Positions 1 through 11,072 of a stretch of DNA of 64,000 bases are shown piece by piece; position 1 is the stretch's first letter, and every line of letters begins with the position of its first letter. The notes under the pieces were generated by a model. The model worked only from the letters and a program-made list of their open reading frames with translations. It did no database searches and was not told where the DNA came from. The position numbers and the translations under genes are program-made. The DNA comes from Gambelia wislizenii (lineage: Eukaryota; Chordata; Lepidosauria; Squamata; Crotaphytidae). The stretch is taken from contig JAUMIR010000004.1 in NCBI GenBank assembly GCA_030847615.1, positions 272,203,501 through 272,267,500 of the forward strand. The letters are read 5' to 3'.

Positions 1-2470
1 CCTGTTGAAATTCATTTTGTTAGTTTTGGCTCAGCTTTCTAATCTGTTGAGGTCATTTTGGATTCTGATCCTGTCCTCTGGGTTATTAGCTATCCCTCCT
101 AATTTGGTGTCATCTGCAAACTTGATAAGCATACCCTCTATTCCCTCACCCAAGCCATTGATAAAGATGTTGAATAGCACTGGGCCCAGGACAGAACCCT
201 ATGGCACCCCACTGGTCACTTCTCTCCAGGATGAAGAGGAGCCATTGGTGACTACCCTTTGAGTTCGGTCAGTCAACCAATTACAAATCCACCTAACACC
301 TGCATTGTCTAGCTCACAGTTTGCTAACTTTTTTTGCAAGAATATCATAGGGAACCTTGTCAAAAGCCTTACTGAAATCAAGATACACTACATCTACCAC
401 ATTCTCTTCATCTATCAAGTTGGTAACTCTATTAAAAAAAAGATAAGATTAGTCTGGCATGACTTATTTTTGAGAAATCCATGTTGACTTTTTGTGATCA
501 CAGCATTCCTTTTTAAGTGCTTACAGACTGTCTGTTTAATGATCTGCTCTAGAATCTTTCCTAGTATTGATGTCAGGCTGACTGGATGGTAATTATTTGG
601 GTCTTCTTTTTCCCCCTTTTAAAAGGTGGGGACAACATTTGCCCTCTTCCAGTCTGTTCTCCAGGAATTTTCAAAGATTATTGACAGTGGTTCTGAGATT
701 ACTTCTGCCAATTCTTTTAATACCCTTGGATGAAGTTCATCTGGCCCTGGAGACTTGAACTACCTCTTTACCAGTTCTATGCTGTATTTCCCCTACTGCA
801 TCATCTGTTCCATTTTCCCCAAGTTGAGCACTGTGCCCGCTTTGGGAGAAGACTGAAGCAAAGGTGTTAAGTAGTTCAGCCTTTTCTCTGCCCTGTTAGT
901 CTTTCACCATCTTCTTCACACAGCGGCCCTACCATTTTCTTGTTCTCCCTTTTGCTATGGACATAACAACAACCCCCCCAAACCCCTCTTTTTATTGTTT
1001 TATTCTAGCAAGCCTGAGCTCTGTCTGGGCTTTAGCTTTTCTGACTTTCCCCCTACATGAGCTGGCTGTTTGTTTGAATTCTTCTTTGGTAATTCCCCCC
1101 TTTTCCCATTTCCTGTACATGTTCCTTTTAAGTCTTAGCTCAGTTGAAAGTTATTTAGACATCCATCCTTGTTTTCTTAGACACCTGCCATTTTCCCTCC
1201 TCATTGGAACTGTTTGAAGTTGTGCCTTCAATATATCACTTTTAAGAAATTCCCATCCCTCATGAACTTCCTTCTCTTTTAGCATTTTTGACCATGGGAT
1301 CACCCCTAGTAATTCCCTAAGTTTTCTGAAATCTGCTTTTTAAAAGTCTAGAATTCATGTCTGATTATCCTTGGCTTCCCCTTTCCTCTGTATAACAAAC
1401 TCCAGGAGAACATGATCACTCCCCCCAAGGATACAGCCACTTCCACTCCATTAACTAGGTCATCCCCATTAGTTAGGATCAGATCTAAAATAGCTTATCT
1501 CCTCGTTGCCTCTTCTACCTTCTGGACAATGAAATTGTCTGCAAGGCAAGTGAGGAATTTGTTGGACCCTAAATTCGTGGCTGAGTTGGATTTCCAACAA
1601 ATATCAGGATAGTTGAAATCCCCCATTGCTACTACATCTCTCCTTTCTGAATGTGTGGTCATCTGTTCCAGGAAGTCATCATCCAAGTCCTCGGTTTGGC
1701 TTGGAGGTTGGTAGTAGATCCCCACAACAACATCCCTGTTGTTTATCTCTCCCTTAATTTTTACCCAGATGCTCTCAACTTGGCTCCCAGGATTTAAATC
1801 ATGGATATGTTCACAGGTGTACTCATCCTTAACATGTAATGCTACTCCACCACCCTTCCTGTTTGGTCTATTTTTCTGAAATAGGTTATACCCCTCTGTT
1901 AATACATTATAATCATGAGACTCATTCCACCAGGTTTCAGTGATGCCTATTATATCATGTTTGTTTTGCTGTGCTAAGAGTTCAAGTTCATCCTGTTTAT
2001 TTCCCATGCTCTGTGCATTCGTATAGAGACATCTAAGACCATGGGCCATTTCCCCTATCTGCCTTTTAAAGGGTTTATTCCTCCCATTGTTCAGCTGTTG
2101 TGTTATTTGCCTTGTTTTCTGTATAACATTTGGGCTATTATCTCTAGCACTCAATGAAACCCTGACCTCTGTCAAGGGGCTATAGCTCTGTCTGTCCCAC
2201 CCAGGGGTCAATCTGCTCAACAGGCAGCTTCCCTCCAGCAACCTCCTTCTCCATCCCAGGTACTGACTCGTCCTTGTCTGCTTTGTTCTACGGCTCATCC
2301 AGACATCTCGGAAGCCACTTCCCATTACAGTGGTTCTGACACAAACACTTCTTCTATCTCCACAGGTATGCCGAGGGTGCACTCCCCTCTGGCAGCTTTG
2401 GGACACCATGATTCTGCGTCTCCTATGGATGATGTTCGGTTTTTCACTGAACAGATGCTGAGCATGGCAT
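1..2470 (-). mobile_element. CR1-type LINE, ORF2 (endonuclease plus part of reverse transcriptase), degenerate
   Basis: Read on the minus strand, 1495-2409 is open for 304 codons. From about residue 125 it shows an APE-type endonuclease of the CR1 clade: [11 protein letters not shown] near its start, GITETWW with the catalytic glutamate, then GDFNYPD with the catalytic aspartate. The frame breaks near 1495 just after an EEATRR segment, and CR1-like protein continues with further stops. Between 1 and about 380 the reverse-transcriptase motif GVPQGS and a KFADDTK-type box are visible. The element runs off the left edge, so its 3' end is not seen. The 5' limit near 2470 is approximate. Several stops make it a dead copy. 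The family assignment is by recognition of the conserved blocks and was not searched. Confidence 0.9.
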
Positions 2471-2719
2471 GTGTGTGAGATCTTGATGTTAAGCAGCAGG
2501 AGGTGGAATAATCAGATCTGATTTACAATTCAATTTAATCAAATACATAGTCATAGCCTCTGACTTTCATTTCCCACTACAAAATGGATGCCAAGTCCAA
2601 GGCTGACATTGCATTTGGGAGAGCTGTGCTTTTTTCATGTGTTGCATGACACTCACACCAACTGTGGTGAGTAGTTTGCTAGTCTCCCATTTGTGTGAGT
2701 CACAGAGACCACAAAGAAG

Positions 2720-2964
2720 AATGGGTTGCTTAGCTGTAACCGTGGTTCTTCAAGCGTTCATCTGTGAACTCCTCTCCACAGTTTGTTATACTCCCCCTTG
2801 GTTCCTTGGCTGCAGCAACAGCATCCTTGGAACTGAGAATTTGGGTGGGAATTGACTGCCTAAATGCTTACATAACAGATCTCAAAGGTTCCAAGTGATG
2901 CACTGCACAGGGGCAATAAGCCCATTCTAAGAACCACAGTTACAGTTATAGGTAAGCAACCCAT
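2720..2964. mobile_element. Non-autonomous DNA transposon-like element with terminal inverted repeats, copy 1
   Basis: The left end (AATGGGTTGCTTAGCTGTAA...) is an imperfect inverted copy of the right end (...AGGTAAGCAACCCATT) for about 35 bases. The interior shares blocks with a second copy at 8480-8787, including GGTTCCTTGGCTGC and TGCACTGCACAGG. No transposase is encoded. No clean target-site duplication could be read. The short ORF over this region is not a gene. Confidence 0.75.
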
Positions 2965-3035
2965 TCATTTCTGTGTTCCTTCTCCAAATCAGTTATTCAA
3001 AACAATTTTATAAAGTGCTTTTCTTTAATGACATC

Positions 3036-3235
3036 AGTTGATGGCTGAAATAATAATTATTTTATTTATAATATTTATAATTATAATAATAATTGTATTT
3101 TAAGGGGGTGGGTGGGATGGAGGGTTTTGTATGTTTATTTGAAATGCTGTAAGCCGCCCCGATTGCATTTTGTAGCGGGGCAGGATACAAATAAATATTA
3201 TTGTTGTTGTTATTATTATTATTATTATTGTACTT
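3036..3235 (+). mobile_element. L2-like LINE 3' tail with TTA/TTG microsatellite
   Basis: The stretch AAGCCGCCCCGATTGC...GGGGCAGGATACAAATAAA followed by TTG/TTA repeats matches the 3' tail of the coding L2-like copy at 44.3-45.1 kb (AAGCCGCCCTGATTGC...GGGGCGGGATAGAAATAAA then TTA repeats). Only untranslated tail is present, so this is a strongly 5'-truncated insertion. Confidence 0.75.
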
Positions 3236-3301
3236 GTCTGGGAGGGAGTCCCACTGAACACAGTGGGACTTACTTCTGGGCAGATGTGTAGGATTATGCT
3301 G
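3236..3301. repeat. Short palindromic squamate repeat, copy 1
   Basis: AGTCCCACTGAACACAGTGGGACTTACTTCTG is an imperfect palindrome ending near GTAGGATTATGCTG. Related sequences lie at 14.79-14.88 kb and 22.01-22.09 kb. The pattern matches a short repeat I know as common in lizard genomes, with a diagnostic CCTATGCA / TGCATAGG end. The family name is not certain. Confidence 0.55.
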
Positions 3302-3463
3302 CCAAAACTTTGGTTGATTAAAACATCTATTGTACAGATTAGTAGTTGGTAAGACTGAAAAACTGAATCACTAGTTCATGATACAGGACTACCTTTTAAC
3401 ATATTATTAGCCATCTGGTGGTGTCTCGGTGCAATTACACCATTACTAACATACCCTTAGATA

Positions 3464-3948
3464 TACAGTTGCCCCTCCACTTTCGCGGTTTTGACTATTC
3501 GCGGTTTTGACTATTCGCGGTTTTCTCAGGAAGCACCTCATTTAAATCAGCTTCACTCCCTTGCACAGAAGGGAGAGGAGCAGATTTAAATGGAGTGCTC
3601 TCTGACCAAACCGTGCTGCCTAATTCCGCGCTTTCCTGGGGCTTGGCTCCATTTGGGGTGGAGAGCCAAGTCCCGGGAGAGCGGGGAGTTTGGGGCAGAG
3701 GTGATTTTCACACACACCCGCCCTTCCCAAAGCAATGATGGACTTCTCCTGAAGCCCATCCTGCCTTGGGAAGGGTGTGTGTGAAGAGCCTCCCTCCCAC
3801 TCCACCCTTCCCTTCCCAAGGCAGATCGCTGCCTTGGGAAGGGGGGTGAAAACCCTCCCAACCCCAGTTCATTTCTTATTTGCGGGTTTTTTCACATTCG
3901 CGAGGGTTGGCTGCCCCTAACCCCCGTGAATGTGAAGGGATGACTGTA
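3464..3948. mobile_element. Mariner/Tigger-type MITE with TA target site and GC-rich interior
   Basis: It begins TACAGTTGCCCCTCCAC and ends GTGAAGGGATGACTGTA, giving inverted termini flanked by TA. Near each end the interior carries TTCGCGG or CGTGAATG blocks, as in the related copies listed in this annotation. The interior also holds a local palindrome around 3815-3840 (CTTCCCAAGGCAGATCGCTGCCTTGGGAAG). The overlapping short ORFs on both strands are chance ORFs of the GC-rich interior. Confidence 0.8.
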
Positions 3949-4154
3949 CTGTAAAAGGGAGGAAGAAAGGAGGGGAGGGGAAAGAAATGTGGCAGCACCT
4001 TTAAGACTTTTCTTTTTAATTAGTATGAGCTTTCAGGGCTATAAACCCATTTTTTCAGATACAGTACCAAATGGTATTAAGGCCTCTGGCATGAAGCATA
4101 TTTATACAGTTGTGGGAGTGGGATAGAGTGGGAGTGGGATAGAATGGTACAGAA

Positions 4155-4640
4155 TATAGTAGCACCCCCGTATCCACTGATTTGTCAATTGTGGATTCAG
4201 TTATCCGCGGTTGGTGATGGCAGGGGAAGGGAGGGGGAGGAGGGATCTCACCTCCTCCGTCCCTTCCCCAGGAGGGCTCCAGTTGTTGCCACGGCAATCC
4301 CGAGGGGGAAGGGGGCAGAGAAGCGATCTCGCTCCCTGCCACCCCCCTGTCATGGTCTTGCCATGGTGGCGATTGCAGGGACAAAGGGGGGGGATGAGAT
4401 TGCTTCTCCTCCCCCTTTGCCCTGCAGTTGGCTGCGCAGTGACAGGAGCCCGCCCAGGGGAAGGAACAGAGCAATCTCAACCGCCCCCCTTGACCCCGGG
4501 TTTGCCGCCACGGCGGGGCTATGGCAGGAGCAAAGGGGGGTACTCACCTTGTCCTGGGATGGCCCCCCCAGGATAGCATTTGCTATTATCCATGGAATTC
4601 ACCGTCCATGGGAGGCCCTGGATACAGGGGTGCTACTGTA
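4155..4640. mobile_element. Mariner/Tigger-type MITE, long GC-rich copy
   Basis: The left end TATAGTAGCACCCCCGTATCCA mirrors the right end TGGATACAGGGGTGCTACTGTA. TA bounds each side. The GC-rich middle (about 4215-4560) produces overlapping ORFs on both strands with no recognisable protein, which I treat as non-coding. Confidence 0.8.
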
Positions 4641-5279
4641 CCTTTAGATATTTTGAAAACAACTTTTTCAGAGGAAATAGTTATCCTTATTTCTAATGTA
4701 ATAGTCTTATCATAAAATATTATATGTGAAAAGTTTTAAATGCCAGAGGTTGTAAAAGCAAGGATCTAACTAAATACCTAACTGAAGGAAAGGAGAATTG
4801 TATTATGATAGCAGAGATCCATTAGCACAATGTTGGATTTTAGCCAAATTGAAATTGATAGTCCTCGTCTCTGTCTCTTTCTCTTTCTCTCTAAAGTAGA
4901 CAGGCTGGGTAAAAGGTTAGAACCAATATGTGCAAAATAGATTAGATGACTCAGACTAAATAGCCTGGGTGATAGTTTTGGAATATTAAACAATAAGATC
5001 ACTGGGATCCACAGGTGAAAGTGGGTAGGACAGCATTTGAGTTTAAGAAAGCAGATATATTTTTGTCACTGGTAGTATTAGAGATAAAATTATAAAGAAC
5101 TCCTTTATAGTTACTAATTCTATCATTTTTGAAACCACTTTGTGCATTTGCCAAATTGCAAAGAGTAGAAGGCATGTTAATCAAAGGTTTCACAAGACTT
5201 TGTTTCAACTGTAAGATTAGCAGACCTATTGTGGAATAAATTTGCGTCGGCTATAATCCAAAATGTCAGACTAAGAGCA
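4641..5279. other. Intergenic, no feature recognised
   Basis: AT-rich unique-looking sequence. Short ORFs on the minus strand show no known domain and no splice-site support. Confidence 0.5.
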
Positions 5280-5479
5280 GCATTGTGAATTTGGTTCGTC
5301 TTATATTTATGGGGTTTTTTGGCTTGGATTTCTCTTAACTTCTCCTTGGATCAGGTTTTGGCTTGGTTTTGGACTCTGATTTATGGCTTGACTTCGAACT
5401 TCTTGGACTTCAGTAGCGGTCTTTGTGTTAGCCTTGGCAGTTCCATTTAGCGGTGTTGCCTCAGAACGGCTTTGCTAGC

Positions 5480-6560
5480 TTCTTTTAAAAAGTGTACCTC
5501 TTCTCTGGCCAGGATCCTCAAGAAAGATGGTCACTCACTTTGCCTGTTATGCCTTGGGGAAGGTCATAACATGGGAGACTACTGTCATTGTTAGGCATTC
5601 ATCCCACAGGGACAGTGAAACCACTCCTTGAGACTCAAACTCTCCTATGGGAAAATGCTTTGAAGGCCTCTGATATGATCATGGAAAATAGGTCACTCCA
5701 CATGGCTTCTGTTGTAGGTGTGTTGGGCCATTCATCAGTTCCACCACCTCGATCCTCCTCAGCCCCAACTGCCTCCTGTTCCTCCATCCAGGTGGTGATG
5801 AAGAGGTCTCTTCAAGAGTCTGCATCTTGCTCTGAGAAGGCCAAGGATGCTGCTGATCATCTCACCTCAAAGTCTGCAACTTGAACCTGGGTACCTCAAC
5901 ACAGAGCAGATTGATCGCAGTGGAGGCTTCCACTTCAGAGGTTTTGAGGTACCAGGTGGAGAAAAAGTACCATAAGAAAAAGAAGAGGTCAAAGGACCAT
6001 GAGCAAACCTGGCCTTGGGTTCAGCATTTGCCATCTGAAAGTCCTGAGCAATCCCCACAGCCTCTTCTGGTGGAGCTGGTTCCACAACAATAGCCTTCGG
6101 TAGTGGTCTCCATCAAGTCCAGGCATTTGTCTATCACATCAAACCAACAGCATATGAACTGGTGCAAAAAGAGTTATCAAGTTGTTCACATTGGTACCAT
6201 CTCTGAAGGCAAAATCTCTGAGGGTGAAATCATTGAGTCTTCCCCAAGGGTGCTATGGAAGTAATCACCTTCAGATAGCACAAGAGGGTCTCTTCCATCT
6301 CCTCCGCCTGTGAGGGATCTCCCTCCTCCTCCATTTTCTCATCTTCCCACTCAATGTTGTCACTTGAGGACCAGCTCCCATATCAGAATCTGGCAACTCC
6401 CAAGGACTGGGGTCAACTTCTTTAAGATCCCATAGTCCTTTGTAGAGATATCCACCATGCCATCAGTACCACTATGAATCTGAACGCTGTTGGTATGGAT
6501 ATGATTTCTGGCAATATGGCTGTAAGGATCCAGAGAGGTACAGAATCTACAGGATTCCAT
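5480..6560 (+). mobile_element. Degenerate DIRS-like retroelement gag region
   Basis: The plus-strand reading near 5520-5590 gives a Cys/His-rich stretch (KDGHSLCLLCLGEGH) that resembles the gag knuckle of DIRS1-type tyrosine-recombinase retrotransposons. It continues into open segments at 5588-5884 and 5881-6093 that overlap in different frames. These are rich in Ser, Pro and Lys and contain a KKYHKKKKRS basic block. An acidic plus-strand stretch follows at about 6290-6360. Several frameshifts separate the pieces. No reverse transcriptase or recombinase is seen. The assignment rests on the knuckle and overall gag composition, so another retroelement gag is possible. Confidence 0.5.
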
Positions 6561-7012
6561 CTCTGTGTTGCATGCCCTTACACACCCTCCCTTCTAATAT
6601 TGGCATAAATTGGTAATTATTCATAAATTGGCAATAACTGACAGTTCACGTAGGTCCACAGTAGACCAGGCCATCCCCAGAACCGTTCAGGTAAAAGTCA
6701 CCAGAGACCTAACAAAATTGTCTTAGAAATTCTCCAATAACAGACACACCCATGATGAGATTAAGCTAAGCCCCCTTAGACAGTAGTTAGGGTGGAATGT
6801 GCTAATTTCTCCTGGATGTACCTGGCAGTGAGTCATGCCAAACTGAAACTCCCATTATCCTTCAAAGGTCTTCCTTCACATCTCTGCCTACCCAACAGTA
6901 CAATGTTGCCTCAAACCCATCAGTCCTAATGTTCCAACCATTAACGAAGCCAGAGCTTCCATTGTTTAACTCTGGGAAACTCACTCAAGCATTGTTCTTC
7001 ACTCAAAACATC
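6561..7012. other. Intergenic, no feature recognised
   Basis: It could be the remaining body of the degenerate retroelement on the left or unrelated sequence. No motif was found to decide. Confidence 0.35.
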
Positions 7013-7790
7013 TGTCATGGGCCAGGAGTCAGTATCTCCTCATGAATAGCAGCCTAGCAGGAGGACAGGCAAACGCAGGCACATCCAGAGTTCGTTAAGC
7101 CAGAAATGAGTCAGCTGGTTTTGGCAATAGCCCACTGCCAGAAACAACTTATGTGTTTCCTTGGCCTTACCTTATTGTTCTTTGTCTTGACCCTTAGTTT
7201 TCTTGCTTGCATGGATTCTTGAACCTTGGACTGCCTGACCTTGCTGGATTCCTGGGTTATCAAACTGGTTTTGGACTGCATCTTTTCACAGACAGGCAAG
7301 CGTCTCAAAACTGTAAGCTGGTTTCTGTTTGCCTGCCTCCCAGAATTGCAAGCTTGTTTGTCTGCCTCTTGTTGGCTCTGCATTGTTGCCGGGCAACAGG
7401 GACCAACCCACAACAACACCCCTTAAGGGTATGATATTGAATATAAGTGTTACCCCAAAAACATGACCAAAATGCACACAGTTTTCTATACGTTGTCGCT
7501 TGGTTTTTTGTGCAACCTCAGCATCAAGCCTGAGTATTCTTTGCTGCACGAATCTCTGCTCTCTGGACAGGTCAAGTATAGCCCATCATCCCTAAAATCT
7601 ATTCCTTTATCCCAATATTTCCTCCTAATTCTTTGCTAGTGTTGTGTGATTGCTTGATGCGTGAGTACATGTGTGAGTGGTTCTGTGATTATTTTCCAAT
7701 AAAAACCATTTTTATTTAATTTTTTGGCTTGGAGTCTCATCAGTTAGTACTGCTATACACAAGTGTAAAAATCCTGTCAGTTACCCAACC
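7013..7790 (+). mobile_element. Probable solo LTR or LTR-like element
   Basis: It opens with TGTCATGGGCCAGGAG and has a long U5/R-like region with a consensus AATAAA at 7698-7703 followed by T-rich sequence. This arrangement (TG start, late polyadenylation signal) is typical of an LTR. The exact right edge and any target-site duplication could not be fixed, and no internal coding region is attached. The overlapping short ORFs on both strands have no recognisable domain. Confidence 0.4.
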
Positions 7791-8084
7791 TCTTGCTGCC
7801 ATATTTTGAACTAATTAAAATTCTCCAATTTAATATAATTTCAATGTCATGAGTGGGTCTGTACTTCGCTCTAAAACACTAAAAACAAACAAATAACCAA
7901 GGTACTTCACAAATAAACACTTAAACATAAAAAGATAGCAAAAAAAGGTGACAGTTGATTAAAAGAGCATCCTGTAGGTCCTCTTCACATTCTCTGCCGG
8001 AAGTTTAATTATGTGTTCTTGTTGAGAAAGGCACCCGGCTTGTGGGGGCAATTAGCTAACACACATTGAAAACTGCTTAGAGAA

Positions 8085-8200
8085 TGCCTTGTGCACTATA
8101 AAAGTGGTGTAGATGTGTGAGTGCTATTGCTTAACAATTTGTAAGCTGTTCTGAGAGCCTTTGTGGCTGAAGAGTGGGGTATAAATAAATAAATAAATGG
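8085..8200 (+). repeat. LINE-like 3' tail ending in AAAT repeats
   Basis: GTAAGCTGTTCTGAGAGCCT...GAGTGGGGTATAAATAAATAAATAAAT has the layout of a LINE or SINE 3' tail: a conserved stem-like block and then a short tandem tail. It is related in style, but not in exact sequence, to the L2-like tails at 3.1 kb and 45.1 kb. Confidence 0.5.
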
Positions 8201-8479
8201 GGACGGGAGAAGCAGACTGCCCATTCATGCTGGAATTGCACAATTATAGCGGCACATGATTATTGCATACTTGTCAATACTGAGAAACGAGTGATATCGA
8301 GGGCTATTGAGGGCTTTTGTCCATTAATTAAAAGTGGTGCCTAACTAATGGGTGGATCACAGACTGAGCACGGGAGGAAAATGACATCGTGCCATAACGG
8401 GAACCCATTTGTGCTACTATCCCATCATAATTGCATGATTACAGCCTTGTGTGATAATGTCCATAGAGACTGCAAAGAA

Positions 8480-8787
8480 GAAGGACATGTTGCTTTCCTA
8501 TATTTCTTTTGAATGGTCATCTGTGAATTCTCACAACACCTGCCCTGCTTCCGTCTATGTGGTCTGCTCTCCCTAGTTCCTTGGCTGCTGCTTCAGCGTC
8601 CAGGGAACTGAGAGACAGAGTGGGAACTGTGCTGGTCATATGTACCAATGGAGGAGAGGATGCCACCAAAACACTTATATAATAGCTCTAGAAATTTCCA
8701 AACAATGCACTGCACAGGCACAGATAGCCCCATTTGTGCGAGTTCACAGATGACCGCTTGAAGTTACAGGTAAGCAACCTGTCCTTA
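8480..8787. mobile_element. Non-autonomous DNA transposon-like element with long TIRs, copy 2
   Basis: The left terminus AAGGACATGTTGCTTTCC...GGTCATCTGTGAATTC and the right terminus GTTCACAGATGACCGCTTG...GTAAGCAACCTGTCCTT are inverted copies over about 50 bases. The interior shares CTAGTTCCTTGGCTGC and CAATGCACTGCACAGG with copy 1 at 2720-2964, so both belong to one family. Confidence 0.8.
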
Positions 8788-8928
8788 CTCCTTTATCAGG
8801 AAGATAAGTTGGAAGAGGTAAGGTACACTAAAATAAAGCATTTTCATAGGGTGAATTAATTTAGATCATCAGCAACAAGGCCAAATTTAAATCACTGACT
8901 TAACACAAGTTCCCATTGATACTTCATA

Positions 8929-9195
8929 TACAGGTTGCCTCCCATATCTGCAGAACCAATATCCGCAGTTTCAGTTTTCAATAGGACATGAAATAGAGAC
9001 ACATACCATAGAGTCACCTGGAAAATGCCTAGAGAGGCATCCTTTCTAGGCATCTTCTAGGTCCTCCAATGCAACTCTATGATATGTTTCTACAGGAAAT
9101 TCTTTACTTTAATAGGGTTTGCTGTTAACTGCAGTTTCACTTATACACGGTAAGTCCAGGAATGTATCCCCTGTGGATGTGGGGGATAACCTGTA
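8929..9195. mobile_element. Mariner/Tigger-type MITE
   Basis: Starts TACAGGTTGCCTCCCATATC and ends ATGTGGGGGATAACCTGTA, an inverted pair bounded by TA. The interior carries the AATATCCGCAGTTTCAG and ACCATAGAGTC blocks shared with the copies at 28.2, 45.7 and 63.2 kb. Confidence 0.85.
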
Positions 9196-9709
9196 TTTCC
9201 CAAACAATGCAGCAAATCTGCTCACTTTATTAATTAGAAACTAACTAGAGTATTATTTGCAAACAAACAAGTTTGTCATCTCTATTGCACTCTATACATT
9301 TTTGCATGCTTTCCTTTTCTTATATAAAGAGGAACAATTCTTTCCTCACAAGCACAGAAAACAAAATTATAATGCCCATGAAATAAGGTTTGATTGGACA
9401 GACTAGAACAAATACCTATGATTGGGTAGGAAGAGTCTAAATTTGCATTTTTGAGAAGTTATCAAAATACTTGTTTAAATGCATTATATACATTAACATT
9501 ATGTAATAAACATTTAGCAAACTAAGTGAGCTTAGCAAATCCAGCTCAGAATTATTACATTGCTTACAAAAAATGAAACACACAAATTTGCTGTTAAAAT
9601 AGGACACACTAACTCCTGCATAAGGTGACCTGACTATATACCTTGGAAATCACAAAACTGATTCTTGGAAATCTAGCAATTACTCCTTAAGAGATTAGAA
9701 AGCTAGGCC

Positions 9710-10690
9710 AAAACTAACAAAATGAATTTCAACAGGGTGGTAAAAATGAAATGCACAGATACAGGATGGGTGACACATGGCTTGATGGCAGTACATGTGA
9801 AAGGGATCTAGGAGTAGATTTTCAGACAACACTGTTAGTGTACTATTCCACTATATTTGCTATGGCTGCCTCCTGTTGAATCCTGGGATTTGCAGTTTAG
9901 GGAGGGGCATTTGCAACTCTCAGCCAGAGAGATCTTAGGCCTCACTAAACTACAAACCCCAGAATTCCACAGGAGGCAGCCAGAGCAGTTAAAGCAGAAT
10001 AGTAACACTGTAACAGTGTAGTCAGAAAATGTCCTTAGTGGACCACAAGCTGAACATGAGTCAGCGGTGTGATGCAGAAGCTAAAAAAAGGCAATGCAAT
10101 TCTAGGCTGCATTAATAGCAGTATAGTGTCTAGATCAAGGAAAGTAATAGTGCCACTGTATTCTGCTTTGGTCAGACCTCACCTGGAATACTGTGACCAG
10201 TTCTGGGCACCACAATGCAGGAAGGATATTGAGAAGCTGGAATGTGTCCAGAGGAGGGCAACCAGGATGGAGGGAGGTCTGGAAGCCATGCCCTAAGAGG
10301 AGTGACTTAGGGAGCTGGGCATGTTTAGTCTGGAGAAGAGAAGGCTGAGAGGGGACATGATAGCCATGTTTAATTAATTGAAGGGATGTCATACTGAGGA
10401 TGGGGCAAGCTTGTTTTCTGCTGCTCCAGAGTCTAGGACATGGACCAATGGGTTCAAACTACAGAAGAGATTCCACCTAAAAATTAGGAAGAACTTCCTG
10501 ACAGTAAGAGCTGTTCAGAAGTGGAATACACTGCCTCGTAGTGTGGTGGTCTCCTTCTTTGGAGGTTTTTAAACAAAGTCTGGATGGCCATCTGTTGGGA
10601 ATGATGTGATTGTGTATTCCTGCAGGGCAGGGGGTTTGCCTGGATGGCCCTCGTGGCCTCTTCCAACTCTATGATTCTATGATGATTTAA
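9710..10690 (+). mobile_element. CR1 LINE 3' end, interrupted by a MITE
   Basis: The plus strand encodes the CR1 ORF2 C-terminus ([15 protein letters not shown], with [13 protein letters not shown]) at about 10165-10275. It then runs through the familiar CR1 tail: gaacttcctgacagtaagag, ggaggtttttaaacaaagtc, and finally the octamer-like end ATGATTCTATGATG. The sequence is split at 9818-10030 by a nested palindromic element, with CR1 resuming afterwards. Frameshifts and stops show it is not active. Confidence 0.92.
9818..10030. mobile_element. Palindromic MITE nested in CR1
   Basis: The left arm (ATTTTCAGACAACACTGTTA ... GGCTGCCTCCTGTTGAAT) and the right arm, reverse complemented (ATTTTCTGACTACACTGTTA ... 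GGCTGCCTCCTGTGGAAT), match over about 80 bases. The two halves are joined by a short centre around 9915-9935. Flanking CR1 sequence continues on both sides, so the insertion postdates the CR1. Confidence 0.8.
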
Positions 10691-10744
10691 CAATGTTGGA
10701 AACTTGATTTTCACTGGCAATACAGAGATGTTCTCAGGCCCATA

Positions 10745-10806
10745 TGTATGTGCCAAAAAAAAAAAAAAAAGGAAAGAAAGAAAAGAAAAAGAAAAGAAAG
10801 AGGAGA
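10745..10806 (+). repeat. A-run followed by AAAG/GAAA microsatellite
   Basis: Seventeen or so A residues are followed by irregular GAAA repeats. It could be the tail of a lost retroposon. Confidence 0.7.
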
Positions 10807-10838
10807 ATGTAATGAATTGAGGTAAATGTGTGACTGAG

Positions 10839-11072
10839 TACAGTTGTCCCTTCACATTCGCTGGGGTTTGGTTCCAGGACCCCCTGTGAATACCCAAATC
10901 CATGAATACTCAAGTCCCATTATATGCAATGGCATAGCAAAATGGTGTCCCTTATGTAAGATGGCAAAATCAAGGTTTGCTTTTTGGATTATTATTTTTT
11001 TAAGAATATTTTCAAGCAGTGAATACTTAAATCTGTGAATGCCAAATCCATGAATATGGAGGGACAACTGTA
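10839..11072. mobile_element. Mariner/Tigger-type MITE
   Basis: TACAGTTGTCCCTTCACATT at the left mirrors AATATGGAGGGACAACTGTA at the right, with TA on both flanks. The interior (CATTATATGCAATGGCATAG, TTTTTTAAGAATATTTTCAA) is shared with the copies at 16.8 and 46.8 kb. Short ORFs on both strands are by-products of the inverted repeat. Confidence 0.9.

Noticed and set aside
1412..1612. Plus-strand ORF over the CR1
   Set aside because: It is the antisense shadow of the CR1 ORF2.
4144..4647. 167-codon ORF and several overlapping ORFs
   Set aside because: They lie entirely inside a MITE with GC-rich interior, where both strands are open by composition.
7111..7549. Overlapping ORFs on both strands in the LTR-like region
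   Set aside because: No domain recognised, and they are explained by the non-coding LTR-like repeat.
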